Shown: in pieces, positions 24,081 through 40,039 of the stretch
Layout of the letters: each line of letters starts with the position of its first letter
Position numbering within the stretch: the stretch's first letter is position 1
Assembly (NCBI GenBank): GCA_037975125.1
Contig: CM075855.1
Location: 109,489,245 to 109,553,244 of the forward strand
DNA: 64,000 bases
From: Latrodectus hesperus
Taxonomy: Eukaryota; Arthropoda; Arachnida; Araneae; Theridiidae
Reading direction: 5' to 3'
Notes under the pieces: model-generated
Told to the model about the DNA's origin: nothing
Database searches by the model: none
What the model saw: only the letters and a program-made list of their open reading frames with translations
Program-made: the position numbers and the translations under genes

Positions 24081-24353
24081 TACCGCCTACCCTGAGTAGT
24101 GGTCAGAGTACCTGACTGCAGTTAGGGAGGTCCTGGGTTCGAATTCCAGTTCAAGCATAGATGTATGTCCTCTCTCTGTCTATCCTGTCTTTGTCCTTTC
24201 TTTGTATGAATGGTTGCCTACCCTATAAACAGGCCCCTATGGCATATGTGTACTGAGGAAGTCGGACTCCACACCAAAATTTGGTTCTGTTGGAAAAGGG
24301 GAGCACCGCACCCCATATTGTCAGCCTGGCTGGCACAAGACAACAACGACAAC
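24081..24353 (+). mobile_element. AAC-tailed tRNA-derived SINE, family 1, copy 1
   Basis: The head has GAGTAGTGGTCAGAGTACC (A box) and GGGTTCGAATTCC (B box). The body has CTATCCTGTCTTTGTCCTTT, TGGTTGCCTACCCTATAAAC, GAGGAAGTCGGACTCCACA and GCCTGGCTGGCAC. The tail is GACAACAACGACAAC. An 11-bp target-site duplication, ATTGACTATCT, is perfect at 24070-24080 and 24354-24364. Confidence 0.92.
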
Positions 24354-24364
24354 ATTGACTATCT

Positions 24365-24944
24365 ATTTTTCTTCAAAAAAAGTTTACTTTTCATTTCAAA
24401 TTAAATAGAAATTGAGAATATACTTAATTAAAAATTTGTGATTTGCTTTAAAAGAAAATCCAAATATTTGATTATAAACTCAGCAATCGTGTTTTTAATA
24501 GCATTTATTTTATTCAACTATTAGTTTTCTAAAATTAACATAAGATTTAGTGCTAGTATTTTAACTCAATAATGTTTTCCATACACTTAATTAATTAAAA
24601 TAATATGAGAAAATATTAGTGTTTTTAAGTTTCAATACAGAAAGTAATTTTATTCTGCAAAGATGTAAGTTCATAAAAATTAATAATTTCAGAAACGAAA
24701 AGATTTAGAAAATTATCATCTCATTGATTTTTAAAATGTCATTCAGTCTGTCTCATTTTTAAAGCAAATATTCCTTCTACATAATAAACCAACAGAACTT
24801 GAAATTTGCAAATGCACTTTTCAAAAGAAAATGATTATTTAAGAAGGGAATTATTGCTAACACATTATTAATATTATGGAATATTTTACTAGAAAGATAT
24901 ATGTGTATTTCTAATTTTTATTTTTTTATATACATTTTTAATTT
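24365..24944. other. AT-rich spacer of the inverted duplication
   Basis: Nothing recognisable between the SINE and the start of the right duplication arm. Confidence 0.45.
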
Positions 24945-25654
24945 ATGTATACATATTTCGTAAGAGGAAAATAAATCTGCATAAAATTTTAAACGTATAA
25001 TCAATCATTAATATCTTCCCATAAAGTTCAAAAAAAAAATATTTCAAATTGATGTAATAATTTAAAAATTGTATAAGATTTACAAATATTCCTTGAAAGT
25101 AAAACGCTTATATATATAAAAAATTTTGCAAATTTAATATGAGTAAATAAACACACACACAATACATACAACGGAGAAAATTTTGAATAAAATTTAATTG
25201 TTTGATAAAACAAGTTTCAAATAGTGAAATGAATTTTTTTTGCTTCTTAAGTATTAAGTTTAGTTAATAATTCTAAGCCTAAATTTAAATTCTTTTTCTA
25301 TATTTCTTTAAAAACGAACAGGGAAAGATAACTATTAGTACTTAAATATGTGATTGAAATTGGAATAGTGACAAAATATTCAAATCTCTTTCACATCAAA
25401 AATATTATTTTTTATAAAGTAACATGGTTACCAAGGTCTGATATAGGAAAAAAGCCACTCTAGATACGAGAAGTTAACATTGTCAATAATATACACCTCT
25501 GAAGTAAGGCGTGCTGAGAATTCATATACATGTTAAAAGCTCTATAGGGCGCAAAATCATTCATCTGTTTTGTCAAGACATGAAGTGAATGGATCCACTA
25601 GTAGCCTCGTCACTTGAATACAGTTCGTGTTTATAAGAGCCTTTAATGACTTCG

Positions 25655-25900
25655 TACGCGGGGAGCCACAGGTGGTTGTTTGGTAAGGGCATCATTCTCA
25701 TTATCAGTCAATAATGATTTTGAATCTCGACTTGACTGAGGATCCATAGAGTTCACTAAAGGATGCTTGGGTTCATAAGATATTGTGATTGAAATCTTAT
25801 TAAGGTTATTTCACCTTGAGAATACAGAATATTGCCACATTTGTCGGATTGCAGTCATTGTGGACCTTCTTTTGGCACCCGCTTTTAAACTACGAAGCTG
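25655..25900 (+). mobile_element. tRNA-derived SINE (right arm)
   Basis: Mirror image of the copy at 19000-19245: CAGGTGGTTGTTTGGTAAGG, then TTTTGAATCTCGACTTGACT and GGATCCATAGAGTTCAC. Point changes in the B box would weaken pol III transcription. Confidence 0.6.
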
Positions 25901-25965
25901 CTTCTGAAGCCCAATTCTTGTGTAGATGCTATGCCGTATAATCCAGGACACATGCCGTATGAACA

Positions 25966-26214
25966 GATACCGTATAATCCAGGATTCCAAATTATGAATT
26001 TTTTTGGCGATGAAGAATATTGTTAAGATGATGTGAAGTATGCGATGACGAATACTAGGGTTGCCAAAATAGAGTTTTCTGCATAATTTTTATAGACCTA
26101 CATATCTATGACGAATAAAAACCAAGTTGCTAGATAGAGAAGAAAATCCGCCAAAAAATCACCAAACTCAGAATTTGGCATCCTGGATTATACGGCATCT
26201 GCGCCGGAAATTGA
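25966..26214. mobile_element. MITE of the GGCACAGATG family (right arm)
   Basis: Starts with an altered end (ACAGATACCGTATAATCC) and finishes GGATTATACGGCATCTGCGCC. A second terminus, GCCGTATAATCCAGGA, sits just before it at 25933-25948, mirroring the doubled end of the left-arm copy. Confidence 0.72.
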
Positions 26215-27727
26215 CTTCGGTTGATACAGAATATAGAAGAAAATTTTTTATGGTAACCTAATTTAACCTTTAAATCGGACAATTACAACATAATGAATTT
26301 TCAGCGATTAATTTTAATAATTTCTCTGAGGGAACAGATAATGTGATAATTACTTTATGCAGAATAACCATCAATAAATTATATTGAAAATATTAATCTC
26401 ATAACAGAAAAAAATTCAATATTTTGAAGATTAAAATTTAATTCAAATTTTAGGTTATATACAGTCATTTGCTCCTGTGTTTACATTTTACGTAACTGGT
26501 TTCGTATATTTTATTCTGGTTTCATATATTTTATTATTGAAATAATATTTGTAAAATTTAAGAGAGAAGTTTATTTCGCTTAACATAAATGTTACAAATT
26601 ATTAGTTTAATATAAAGACAAAGCTTTTCAAATTTAGAATTTTTTTAACTAATGTGCAATATCAAATTTTTAAATATAAAATTTTATAATATTAAATGCC
26701 AAATGATTTTCTTTGTGTGATTATACATTGCTCAATATTATTTTACACTTTTTTCTTAATATCTTCATGATATTTTAAAAATGTTTTAAATATTATTAAT
26801 GTTTTTATTTGTATAAATAAATTATAGAATAAATTAAAGTGCTATTGAATCATAAATTTTTTATAAACTTTCTAAATGTAGTTTTAAAACTCATTTCATA
26901 CTTCATACATCATTAATAGATTATATCAAATAATAAAATTATCGCATCACTAAAAATTAGATTGTTCTCTGTAACCGTAATTCTGTATAAATTAAATTAG
27001 AGCGATATTAAATCTGGGAAAAATGTATTTATTTATGCTTAGTGCATTTTATTTTAAATATTTTACAATTAAAATAGTAATTTAATAGTACTCTTGTTAA
27101 ATAAATTGACATTTTTATTACCTTTTTAAAATTATTAAAATTTATCAAGCTGTTTGACAAGTGCTTAAATAAAAAGCTTATTTTCATTAGCAAATATAAT
27201 TGATTATAACTTCCAGAAATATAATTTTAACTCCTACAATTTTATTATATTTTACTTCCATTTTACTTTTTATGGATTTTATAATGTTATTTATTCCATG
27301 GTTACAGTTAAGTCTTTATAATTTTTGAATTTATATTTTAAAGTATCTGCTTTCATTAGCACTCTACATCTTATTTTGAAATATCTTTTGATATATTCTA
27401 CTTTTTGAAATTTTTATATGTGTATTTTAATATAAAAATATGTAATTAAATGTAAATTGGTAAAGTTTTGTAAAATTAATTGTAAAAACTTTTAGAGTTT
27501 TACATCAAATAAAAGCACTTGATTGAAATTTTATGCAAATTTTTTTATTTTAAATAATATTACTGTTTTATAATAAATAAAGCCTAAATTTTTATTAAAT
27601 TAATGAATGAATATTCTTATTTAATCATAAATATAGATTATAAATACTAATAATATTATGGAATACTGATATTTTTACATATTCAAAACGCTGAAGACAA
27701 ATAAACTATGACTTTAATAAAACTAAA

Positions 27728-27900
27728 CTCAACGGAAGAATAGTCCCATGAGGCCAAGGCTTACAAGTGTCCACATCTGTTTCCATGATCAATGGCCAGC
27801 GTGTGAAAAGGATACGCATCGGTTAGGCTATCAGACTGAGCAATGGACCTGCTAATTTTGAGCGCGAAGCTCTACCACTACGCCATAGGCTTTCACATCT
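27728..27900 (-). mobile_element. tRNA-derived SINE (right arm)
   Basis: On the - strand GCCTATGGCGTAGTGGTAGA gives the A box; the B-box area is decayed. The body segments CGATGCGTATCC and AACAGATGTGGACACTTGTA match 16633-16920. It is a non-functional relic that moved with the duplication. Confidence 0.6.
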
Positions 27901-28067
27901 TATAAAACACAACCAATTATAGTGAGAAAAGAGCAACAAATTATTGGTATTCCTTTATATTAATTTGCTAAAATTTATTGTTTTTAATATATCAAAAGAT
28001 CTTCTCAATAGATACCAGACAATTATCATCTAATGCCTGTTTATAAAGAAAAATAATTAATTTTAAA

Positions 28068-28070
<3 letters not shown>

Positions 28071-28127
<57 letters not shown>
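28071..28127. repeat. (TA)n tract, left half split by Tigger
   Basis: A pure alternating AT run up to the first base of the Tigger element. The remainder of the same tract resumes at 30388 on the other side of the insertion. Confidence 0.95.
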
Positions 28128-30753
<2,626 letters not shown>

Positions 30754-31930
30754 CTTCTTGACTTTAACAAAAGTGGAAAAGATTTAATGATTTTACCTAA
30801 AAAAATTGAAAATGGAACTTTACAATAGAAACTTGTTGGACTTTCAACTTTTATGCACCACATTTCTGGGTTCTACTTCCTATTCTTCCAGTTGAAACGT
30901 CGCTGAAGAAAGCCATTCACGTAGCAATATTGAACAATTCTAACTGACACGGTCGACATCTGAGAAACTCTTCCTTCCTGCTCCACAACAGTGGAAGGAC
31001 ATTGAAATAACAACCTATATTAGAAGCCGCAGTATCCGTTAACCAAGCCAATGTATCTTCTGCTGATCAGGTATAGGACACATTATCTCTTGTTCACGAA
31101 TATACGTGTTTCCCAACATGACCACAGCGAACAATGATTCTCTATCATAAATATCTTAAAATGACCTTCGCTATTGCCACTAAAATGCAATGCTCCCTCG
31201 CAGAAAAACAAGAAAAAAGTTTTATAATAAGCATTAAATCAATTTAATATATCAGATTACAGAATTACAATAAAATTTATTAAACAATATTTATTTTTAT
31301 TGCGAGCAAATTCCTAAAACGGCGTTATCGTAACATATTAAAAAATTTTTATGTGAATTTCAAATTTTGACTTCCATATTTCCATACTTCTAGGATAAGG
31401 AAGTAATTTATAAGTCAAATATTTTTAAATTGACTTATAGTAAGTAAAGTCAAAAATACATCATCCATGCTTATAACTATTTTAAGTTATCCATACCATA
31501 ATAATTTCTTTTATACGGGTGTCTTTTTTATCAGTTATTGTTATCAATAATACTAAATTATGGATGCTAAATTGGTATCTGTAATAGCACAGATGTTGAT
31601 TTTATTGGTAAGGTCCTATATCTTCCCCTACTGTGCATATATGGCTGGATATTGGATTATAGGATCAGTTAAAAATATTTATAGACATCAGTTTATGTAT
31701 TCCCAAAATACATGATTAAATAAGAATGAACAATTTAATCATCTTATGTTTAATTTCATCAAAGTAATGATAAGGCATAATTCGAAATTCATTTCGGAAT
31801 CTAAAGAAGAGTCTACAAAATTTGGAGAGCAAACATATACACATAATCATTTCCAAAATATAACTTAATATTCTAAAATTAAAACATTACAGCCTGAGGA
31901 AAGAATTTGTTTTAATAAAAACCAGTAAAC
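30754..31930. other. Unassigned non-coding DNA
   Basis: A patch of more mixed composition at 30860-31210 could be an old retroposon but shows no domain in any frame. From 31211 on it is AT-rich with nothing visible. Confidence 0.4.
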
Positions 31931-32290
31931 TATCACATTACAGGAACTGTGTATTACAGGCATTGAATTATATATGTGAGTTTTATATTTAATCATTATA
32001 TTAAATAAATATTTGTGTCTTTTTATTAAGACTATTAGGTAATAAGAAATTACATATTACAGGAACTGTGTATTACAGGCATAGAATTATATATGTGAGT
32101 TTTATATTTAGATTATTGAATAAATATTTGTGTCTTCCTTATTAAGACTATATTGGTAATAAGAAATTACATATTACAGGAACTGTGTATTACAGGTATA
32201 GAATTATATATGTGAGTTTTATATTTAGATTATTGAATAAATATGTGTGTCTTCCTTATTAAGACTATTTGGTAATAAGAAATTATGTAT
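31931..32290. repeat. Tandem repeat, three units of about 118 bp
   Basis: CAGGAACTGTGTATTACAGG recurs at 31941, 32060 and 32177. Each is followed by GAATTATATATGTGAGTTTT, AATAAATATTTGTGTCTT and ATTAAGACTATT. The units are close in sequence, so the array is fairly young. It is non-coding. Confidence 0.88.
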
Positions 32291-34129
32291 GTAAGGTGAA
32301 CCGTATACTATACCGACCTAAATCCCGAAAAGTTCTTTGAAATTCTGTTGCTACGATTTACTACTTATTTTTCTGAAGCAAGTATTTCCACATATTTAAA
32401 AATCTTTCCATAGAAGAATTTACAAATTAATTTATAAAGTGGTGATAAACAAATATTCCCAAGCACTGCAAGTTATATACATAAATTCAGTATACTGTTG
32501 AACCTTATATAAATTTATGTTTAATTTAAATTATACTTTTTCTAATTATCCCAAAAATGATATTATTTTATGAGTTTTTAACTTTCAGCACTGTTTCAAG
32601 TTTGTATTCGTATGTAAGTAATATTTTTTATGCTTAAGTACATTTGTTGGAGACGTTTTTCAAAAATATCTTAAAATGCAATGTACATGTATCGATTATT
32701 TTACATTTTTTTTATTACTTATTAGAAAAGAGTGTGCGCATGTATATGTGTATGTATGTATAATTAATGAAATAAAACACAATGTAAACAATTAAAACAT
32801 AAAAATATCCAAACAGAGATTAAATAAAAAATAATTTATTTTTTAATAATAAAAGAAAAATACGAAAATTAATGTTAAAATCTTTAAAATTAAAACAAAA
32901 ATTTTAAAAGTAAGAAAATCATCAATAATATTTCATAAAAAAAATCACGAAAAAAAGTGATTACCAGAGATTTGTTTTACTTATATGCATATACATTGCA
33001 AATAACCGTTTTATTCATGAAAATGTGGTTTTTAATTACAAGCTAAATGTAAAAAAAGGAAGAAAATTTAACAAACAGTGATATAAATCCATTGTAGTAT
33101 TTTTGATTAAGCTATCCAGGAATGCTTTTTTTTGTTCTAATTAAAAATTCAAAAATGCACCTGCTTACTTCATATCAAAAGCTGATTTTCCCCTACGGCT
33201 TTATTTAAAATTAATTACGTCTTTCGATTTTGGCTCATCAGATTTTAGTTTTAAATGTTAATTTTTTCCTGGGAGATCCATATGATTTTTTCCATTTTCG
33301 TATAAATTAAAATTTCTTGTTAAATTAAAATTTTAAAATTACAACTTTAAGCAAAATTTTTATAAAAGTCATACTTTTGTTATTTATTTCATCGTATGAT
33401 GAAGCTAATCAGAATTAATTTTCTTTTTGACTTACTGGGACATTTGATTCTGGATTTACTTTTCTTTAAGTATGTCAATTTTGCAGTTTTTTGTTTAATA
33501 TACAGCGTGAAATAAGGAAATTAATGCAAACTATTGTGAGAAAGTAATATTTAGCATTTAAATTTGTGTGTGTGTGATAAATGGTTCTTCTATTGAATAG
33601 TAATAAATCATATTATTGCGATTTAAAATTAATGAATCAGATTGATTATATTTTATACAAGAATCCCACGTAAAAGTTGGTTTCACTGCTTTGACTTCTG
33701 AACTCTAATACCTATGGTCAAAAAATGCTGTCCTACTTAAAAAAAAAAGTGTTTGCATCTTAATATGAAATAGCTTGCAGCTACGTGAAAGTAAAATTTA
33801 AGTTAATGGTAATATCTCGAAAACAGAAAGAAGTACTAAAAAATTTTATTTACAAAATATTTGTGCAATGTTTACTTAAAATTCTTTTCTTGTAATGTCT
33901 CGAAATGCTTATAAAAATATAAATTTTTTAAAGTATTGCTCCAAAGTAAATTTACTTTGGTAATATTTGAAGAAAAAAAAAAAAAAAAACAGTGGAAACT
34001 TTTTTTTTATATAATTCGCTTAGCATTGGAAAATTTTAATTTTGATTACATTAATTGGTTAAATATAACACTTAAATGGAATAAAAAATGCTTCTGTGCT
34101 CAATGCATTTTTTACTCCTAACACGGCAA
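32291..34129. other. AT-rich non-coding DNA
   Basis: No gene or repeat boundary was recognised. A short (TG)n run lies at 33565-33577. Confidence 0.45.
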
Positions 34130-34361
34130 TGAAGCTATTCTGCTGTTGTTGTTGTAGTTACTAATGACACTTGGACAAGCCAAGCTCCCTATGCCTTTGG
34201 CTATGCGAAATTAAGTATATTGGGAGCGTTTTTCGTTTAATCAGAGCACCATGAAGGTGAAAGTGCGACTTTTGCTCTTCAAATTCTCCGATAGATGGCA
34301 GCACCGGAGGTTCTACTTCCTCAATTTTGGCATTGATCTGAAGGGGGAGTGAAGCTACTCT
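34130..34361 (-). mobile_element. 5'-truncated AAC-tailed SINE, family 2
   Basis: The body at 34142-34349 is on the - strand: it ends in an (AAC)n tail, seen on + as GCTGTTGTTGTTGTAG at its left edge. It is flanked by a 12-bp duplication with one mismatch, TGAAGCTATTCT at 34130-34141 and TGAAGCTACTCT at 34350-34361. It matches the longer copy at 44819-45211 but lacks the tRNA head. The 78-codon - strand open frame here is fortuitous. Confidence 0.82.
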
Positions 34362-34804
34362 AAAATTTAAAATGAATAAAACTCTTTCGAATGTCACTAT
34401 CTTGTCATGTCATCAACAATTTACGAAGTTTTCTTAACAAGGAATTAAATAGTACTTAGCATATAACAAATATATCATTCTTATATCATTCACAACATTT
34501 CTATTCTGATAAAAACAACAATAATAAATGCATGCTCATCTTATATTTCACTTATATCATTAAATCAACATTGAATTCTCCGCCATTTTACTGTAATCAT
34601 TGACATAAGCCCTTCTGAGTTTTTGGCGTCATACTGTCAGGCGGTATGAACAATAAACAGTGAAAATTTTATTTCTTGCTTAAAAATTGTATATTTAAGG
34701 TTAAAAAAGTACGAAGTTATCTCAAAATTTATTAACATCACAATAAAAAACTGTATTTATGAAAAAAAAATTTTTGGCTATAAAATTTAAAAATAACTAT
34801 AAAA

Positions 34805-35150
34805 CTGTGCTGTTGTTACGAATCCCAGATGGTCCAATTCCAATACAAGACCAACTTCACAAGTCCATAAACAGCCAGGAAACCCAAAAACATAAGGGGC
34901 CTTAAAAAGCCTCTTCCAATTCAAAATTCAAGCAGCTCCAGATATGCTCAGGCGATGCCTGTTCAACTTTACATTTTGTGCACATACTAAAAGTCTTTTG
35001 ACCTGCACAATATTTGAGGTACTTTAGTTGATCACTGGCGAAGCGTGAAATACAAGTCTGTTGGCCTCTAGTTCTCTCAAAAAGCAAGGCACCAGCAGGT
35101 TTTTTTTTTAGGATTACAATTATGAGTAGGTGGAACCCTCCAGACATCCA
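34805..35150 (-). pseudogene. Jockey-like LINE, C-terminal fragment
   Basis: On the - strand the ORF reads DVWRVPPTHNCN, then PAGALLFERTRGQQTC, then SRFASDQLKYLKYC, then the zinc-knuckle-like CTKCKVEQASPEHIWSC. After a stop the sequence still reads PLMFLGFLAVYGL, the usual C-terminal end of the family. It is from the same family as the piece at 9334-9373. The RT and RNase H domains are missing. Confidence 0.78.
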
Positions 35151-35667
35151 TAAGCGTTTAAATCAGCACTAAAACTAATTGCCGTGATTTTGCTGGCCAA
35201 GAGCTTTAGGGACAACAATGTCCAGAATCTGTTGGCTCACTACTTATCATTCATCTCCGTCCCGGTTGTTTTTTGCCAGCCTCATCTGTGGCCACCATAA
35301 TGGCGGAAGGCGGACAATCAAACAACAATGATTGTCTTGCCATGGTCGTCGGAAAACCGGTTTAATCAGCAGCGGGCCCAATTTTTGCAGGCAGTTTGTA
35401 TTGGATGGGTACTAATTTTTCAATATTACTGCTGATGTATTGCAAGTCATCTAGTTCATCAATGCAAAGCCATTTTCTTATTTTAATATTCCTTTAAAAT
35501 TTATAAATATTACAGAATTTAATTTTTTTAAATAAATTTTTCGATTCGATACACAATAAAATTATTACTATAATAAAAGTCATACTTTTATTGTAGTATG
35601 TTTTTAAAAGTATTATATAGGATTTTACTGAAAATTCTGTACTGGGGGCCCACAAATAAGTAATGGT
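35151..35667. other. Unassigned DNA, possibly more LINE debris
   Basis: A GC-richer patch at 35200-35400 adjoins the LINE fragment on its upstream (- strand) side but gives no domain match. The rest is AT-rich. Confidence 0.35.
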
Positions 35668-36034
35668 TTAAAACATCTGTCGTTGTTTCAAATCTCAGTG
35701 ATCAGCAAAGCTAGATCAGGTCCATGAGTCCATTCAAACTAAAAAAGTCAAGCACCAGAAGGGGATCCCGAATCAGGTCTTGCTTGGTAAGCCCCAAACA
35801 AGATAAAATAGGGTAAGAGGCAGCTTCTATGGTCAGGGACCTGGAGAACCGGTGGCAGAAGTCTGACTTAGCTCCGGAGCCTACAGACTTTAGCTGGGCA
35901 CAGTGGAGTGGCCTTCACGTCTTGGGTGACCCTACCAGGAGAATACACTCCCGACGTACTCCGCCCATTCCGCCCAGTGGCACCCCCTCGTCATGGTGAG
36001 GCAGCCTGTAGGACTTGAGGGGGTTAAAACATCT
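35668..36034 (-). mobile_element. AAC-tailed retroposon, family 3
   Basis: An 11-bp target duplication, TTAAAACATCT, is perfect at 35668-35678 and 36024-36034. The 345-bp body is on the - strand with the tail seen on + as GTCGTTGTTT. Its middle contains CCAGGAGAATACACTCCCGA and TCAGGTCTTGCTTGGTAAGC. A relative on the + strand is at 56207-56664. I see no clear tRNA boxes, so its head type is unknown. Confidence 0.82.
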
Positions 36035-36488
36035 TAATTACTGTAATACAAATGTTCCTATAATGATAAAATAAATGTTAAATAAAAGTAAAATTATTCT
36101 TTATAATATAAGTTCAGTGTTAGCTAATGATTTTTTACTCTCACGCCTTTGAAATTAACAGCACGCGATACATTTTTGGCAAGGCTCATGAAGCGCAATG
36201 TACTATACAGAATAGTACCATTAATTATCTTTATTATTAATTTTTTGAATTTAATTAGGGACATTGATTTTAAGTTTTCCAATTTATTCTCCATATGCAA
36301 GTAGTCCAGTAGGTTGAGATTAAAACTGGATGCAGGCTATTCTACTGTTTAAATGGGAAATTTTGTTTGCACTACTGTTGAAAATTATTTACTTTGTGGG
36401 TGAAAGCATCATTTAAGTTTTTTTTTGATTTTCCGAGACATCATGAACTTTATTCTAACTGACTATGGTTTAATAAAACAATTGTACG

Positions 36489-36798
36489 CAATGAATTGCC
36501 GACCAACTTGTCTAGTGGTCAGCGTGCCTGACTACGGATAAGGAGGTCCTGAGTTCGAATCCCAGTTCGGGCATGGATGTACTTTCTCTCTCTCTCTATC
36601 TATCATGTATTTGCTCTTTTCTTGTATGAATGAGGTGTGAATGGTTGCCTACCCTATAAACGGGTCCCTAGGGCATGTGTTGTACTGAGGAAGTCGGACT
36701 CCACACCAAAATAGGGTTCATGTGAAAAAGTGGAGCAACGCACTCCATATTACCAGCCTAGCTGGCAGACGACGACAACAACAACAACACAATGAATT
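36489..36798 (+). mobile_element. AAC-tailed tRNA-derived SINE, family 1, copy 2
   Basis: Body 36498-36789 with the A box TGTCTAGTGGTCAGCGTG and the B box GAGTTCGAATCCC. It has the shared 3' body and the tail GACGACAACAACAACAA. The target-site duplication CAATGAATT is perfect at 36489-36497 and 36790-36798; with one mismatch it extends three bases upstream. Confidence 0.93.
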
Positions 36799-38690
36799 CG
36801 ATCAAGCAATGTAAAGGAATACGTTAATTTAAAGAGTAAAAAGTAAGAAAATTGAGATTTATACATTTTCCGATGCTTGTAGAAAATGTTTAAGACTAAA
36901 TTAGCTAAGGAAATGTATTTTAATATAGAAGTGCATTATTCTACCCATTGTTTCAGTAGTATGTACTGCGTGCAGGAACTATTAAGGAATCCGTTTTCAA
37001 CTGATTTTGAATACAAGTAAGTCATCGAGATTTTTTTATTGTGAGAAATATCTTAAACCTGGAGAAAAACAGACTTTGAATCTGGCAACAGGAACTGTAA
37101 TCCATGACGGAGAGCTAAATGTGACATCTAACCAAGTGTTGTTTAAGAGATTACAAATATGCATCATAATAATAGTGTATAATATGAATCAAAGTATTTC
37201 AAATATCTGAGGACAATGTTATTCCTCTTTTTTAACTTGTTATTTTTCAGTATCAAATTGTTTAAAATATGTATAATCTAAACCAAATAAATACGTTTTA
37301 AAAACCGAAACAGTCTTCCATAATTAGATCCATTAAGTCTTATGCAAGCAATTGATGGTAAAGAAGTCACAAAATTTCACCATAATGATGTACAGTTGTT
37401 AGCTGATATCAGAGGACAGTGTTCATATCTGTCAAATGAATAGCTATTTTTTAATATCAAACTGTTTACATAGGTATAAGATAAACCAAATGCAAACGCT
37501 TTGACAACAGGAAGTACGTATATTCCATGATGGGATACATTAAATTTTATTCACAAAATTTTATAATAATAATGGTTCCTTATCCTTGTAAATTATCAAT
37601 ATCAGATCATGGAAGGAAATATTCACTTTTCTCAATTATGTTGTTATTTTTGAGTATCTCAATTATGTTGTTTATTTTTGAGTATTTTAGAGTTTCATAT
37701 TTGTATGATTTAAACCTAGTAATGAAGTTCCATGCATGATAATGCACTCGATTTATGAATTTACGATTACTTATCTGAATATGAGATGCTCATATATTTA
37801 TTCCAACAGTCGCAATCTAATTTCAAATTATTTATTTTTATATAAATTAATTTGTACAAAACTTGTGGAAAATGAGAATTTAAATTTCTGCGTCAATAAA
37901 AAATTTAATTATACGTATATTTTAACTTCGAATTCCTGTGGTGAATAGGAAGCCTCCATATTGCAGGATATTAGATTATTGGAATATTGAATTAAGGGGT
38001 GGCAGCAGTCAGATATTTTTAAAAGGGAAAAAGCAAAATTAGTTTGTAATTAAATGATTAAAATTAAAAGTTTTTAATTAAATTAGTATCATTAAACTAT
38101 CAAAGGGTTTCTCTAAGAATTCAGTTAATGGTTCTTTTTGAAAAAAATTAGATTTATTAATTTAGCTCTAATTAATTTTTACATTGAATTCAGATAATTT
38201 AAAACTTCAAATATATTATAAATAATGCAATTTTAGTTGGAGAAGTTCAATAACATTTATGCATTTTTCAACACTCAGTACATCTACTGGAATTTACTAA
38301 GAATCATATACCACACCACACATAGTTAAATCAATTTACTTTCCTGAACAACAAGTTTCTTATAAGCCATATATTGGATTGTTGAATTAATTTTGAGATA
38401 AAGAGTATGTATTAATGATTTCCATATTTTCCCTTAATCCTCATTAAAATCGAAGACTTACTGTCTTTATTTAAACTTTATAGGCACTTATATAAATAAT
38501 ATTTACTAATGCTGTTTTTAGACTTTTTTAGACATTTTTAAAGTTATGCGCAGGAAATTCTAAAATAATGTAAGAAACAATCATCAAAATATTTCTGTTA
38601 TATAATAAATATCCTATCGTGAATTATTTATAAATTTTACTAGCATTATTATATTAAATTATTCGTTTTAAGTTTATTTAGTTATAATTA
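36799..38690. other. AT-rich DNA with a degenerate duplication
   Basis: Segments at 37203-37290 and 37409-37500 share GAGGACAGTGTT, TATCAAACTGTTTA and ATAAACCAAAT in order, an old direct duplication. A 28-bp tandem pair (TCAATTATGTTGTTATTTTT) is at 37633-37685. Short open frames at 37007, 37527 and 37736 lack recognisable features. Confidence 0.45.
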
Positions 38691-39183
<493 letters not shown>

Positions 39184-39560
39184 CCCATTTATTACAAACC
39201 AACAGAAAGGCAAGAAAAGAAAATATCTCTCTTCACAACAACAAAAAATTCGTGCATTTATTTAAATTTTTGAAGCTTTTTGCTCCATTTCTGTCGTTTC
39301 ACTTGAAAAGTCCCCAGCATTCATTTCTACAAGACAGTTAGAAAACTTACCTGAACACTACTTCCGGAAGCATAAGCTTTTGTATTTCCGCTTAAAGCGT
39401 TCTGTCTTCCGTCTTCTAGAAACTTCTCCAATTCATTCCATTTTTGTACTGCGTTCCTTCTTTCGCTTTCGAGAACATGAAACAAATCTTACTTTTTATA
39501 TCTCAAGAAAAAAATATATTATGGCAAACATGTAGGTGCTTTTGGTGCGAAAAACAACTA
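39184..39560. repeat. Dispersed direct repeat, copy 1
   Basis: It shares GCTTTTGTATTT followed by GCTTAAA, and further on AAACATGTAGGTGCT, with 41160-41440 in the same orientation. No domain is present. The family is unnamed. Confidence 0.55.
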
Positions 39561-39902
39561 AAACCAGTTTAGTAGAAAAAGAAATAAAATATATAGTTTT
39601 ATTCAGTTGCCCTAATAAAAATGAAAAGAAAAATATAAGAAAGAAGAGAAAATACTTTTTAATATCTTTTCTCATGTAATATTCCAAATGGTTTCTTGCG
39701 GCTAAGCAGTAGGCAAATAACTTTTAATTTAAATTTTTACATATTTATTAGTGATTTAATAGTTAATTAAAACAAAGTATCTCATGTTTCTCGATATTTT
39801 AGGAACATTCAAGCAAATGCAACATAAGACCTCATTGTTAAAAATTATTCAGATTAACGAGAATATTATGTTTATAAATCATATCTATATCTATGCATGT
39901 AT
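39561..39902. other. AT-rich non-coding DNA
   Basis: Nothing recognisable. Confidence 0.4.
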
Positions 39903-39961
39903 GCATATACATATACATATACATATATATATACATATACATATACTATATCTATATCATA

Positions 39962-40036
<75 letters not shown>
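39903..40036. repeat. (TA)n tract, left of a SINE
   Basis: Begins with CATATA-type units and becomes pure (TA)n from about 39965, stopping where the SINE at 40037 begins. Confidence 0.93.

Positions 40037-40039
<3 letters not shown>

Larger units (their letters stand above)
24945..28070 (-). repeat. Right arm of the large inverted duplication
   Basis: Reverse-complement partner of 16446-19975. The outer limit is sharp: TTTTAAACTC at 28061-28070 pairs with GAGTTTAAAA at 16448-16457, and a (TA)n tract starts at once at 28071. The inner limit is near 24945, giving a spacer of about 4.97 kb. Both arms hold the same nested SINEs and MITE at matching places. That argues for a segmental duplication and inversion rather than two separate insertions. 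Confidence 0.9.

Noticed and set aside
24081..24160. tRNA-like sequences with clear A and B boxes
   Set aside because: All lie at the heads of repeated SINEs with tails and target duplications. None makes a clean cloverleaf as a stand-alone tRNA gene.
34161..34397. 78-codon - strand ORF
   Set aside because: It lies inside a 5'-truncated AAC-tailed SINE and extends into the flanking target duplication, so it is fortuitous.
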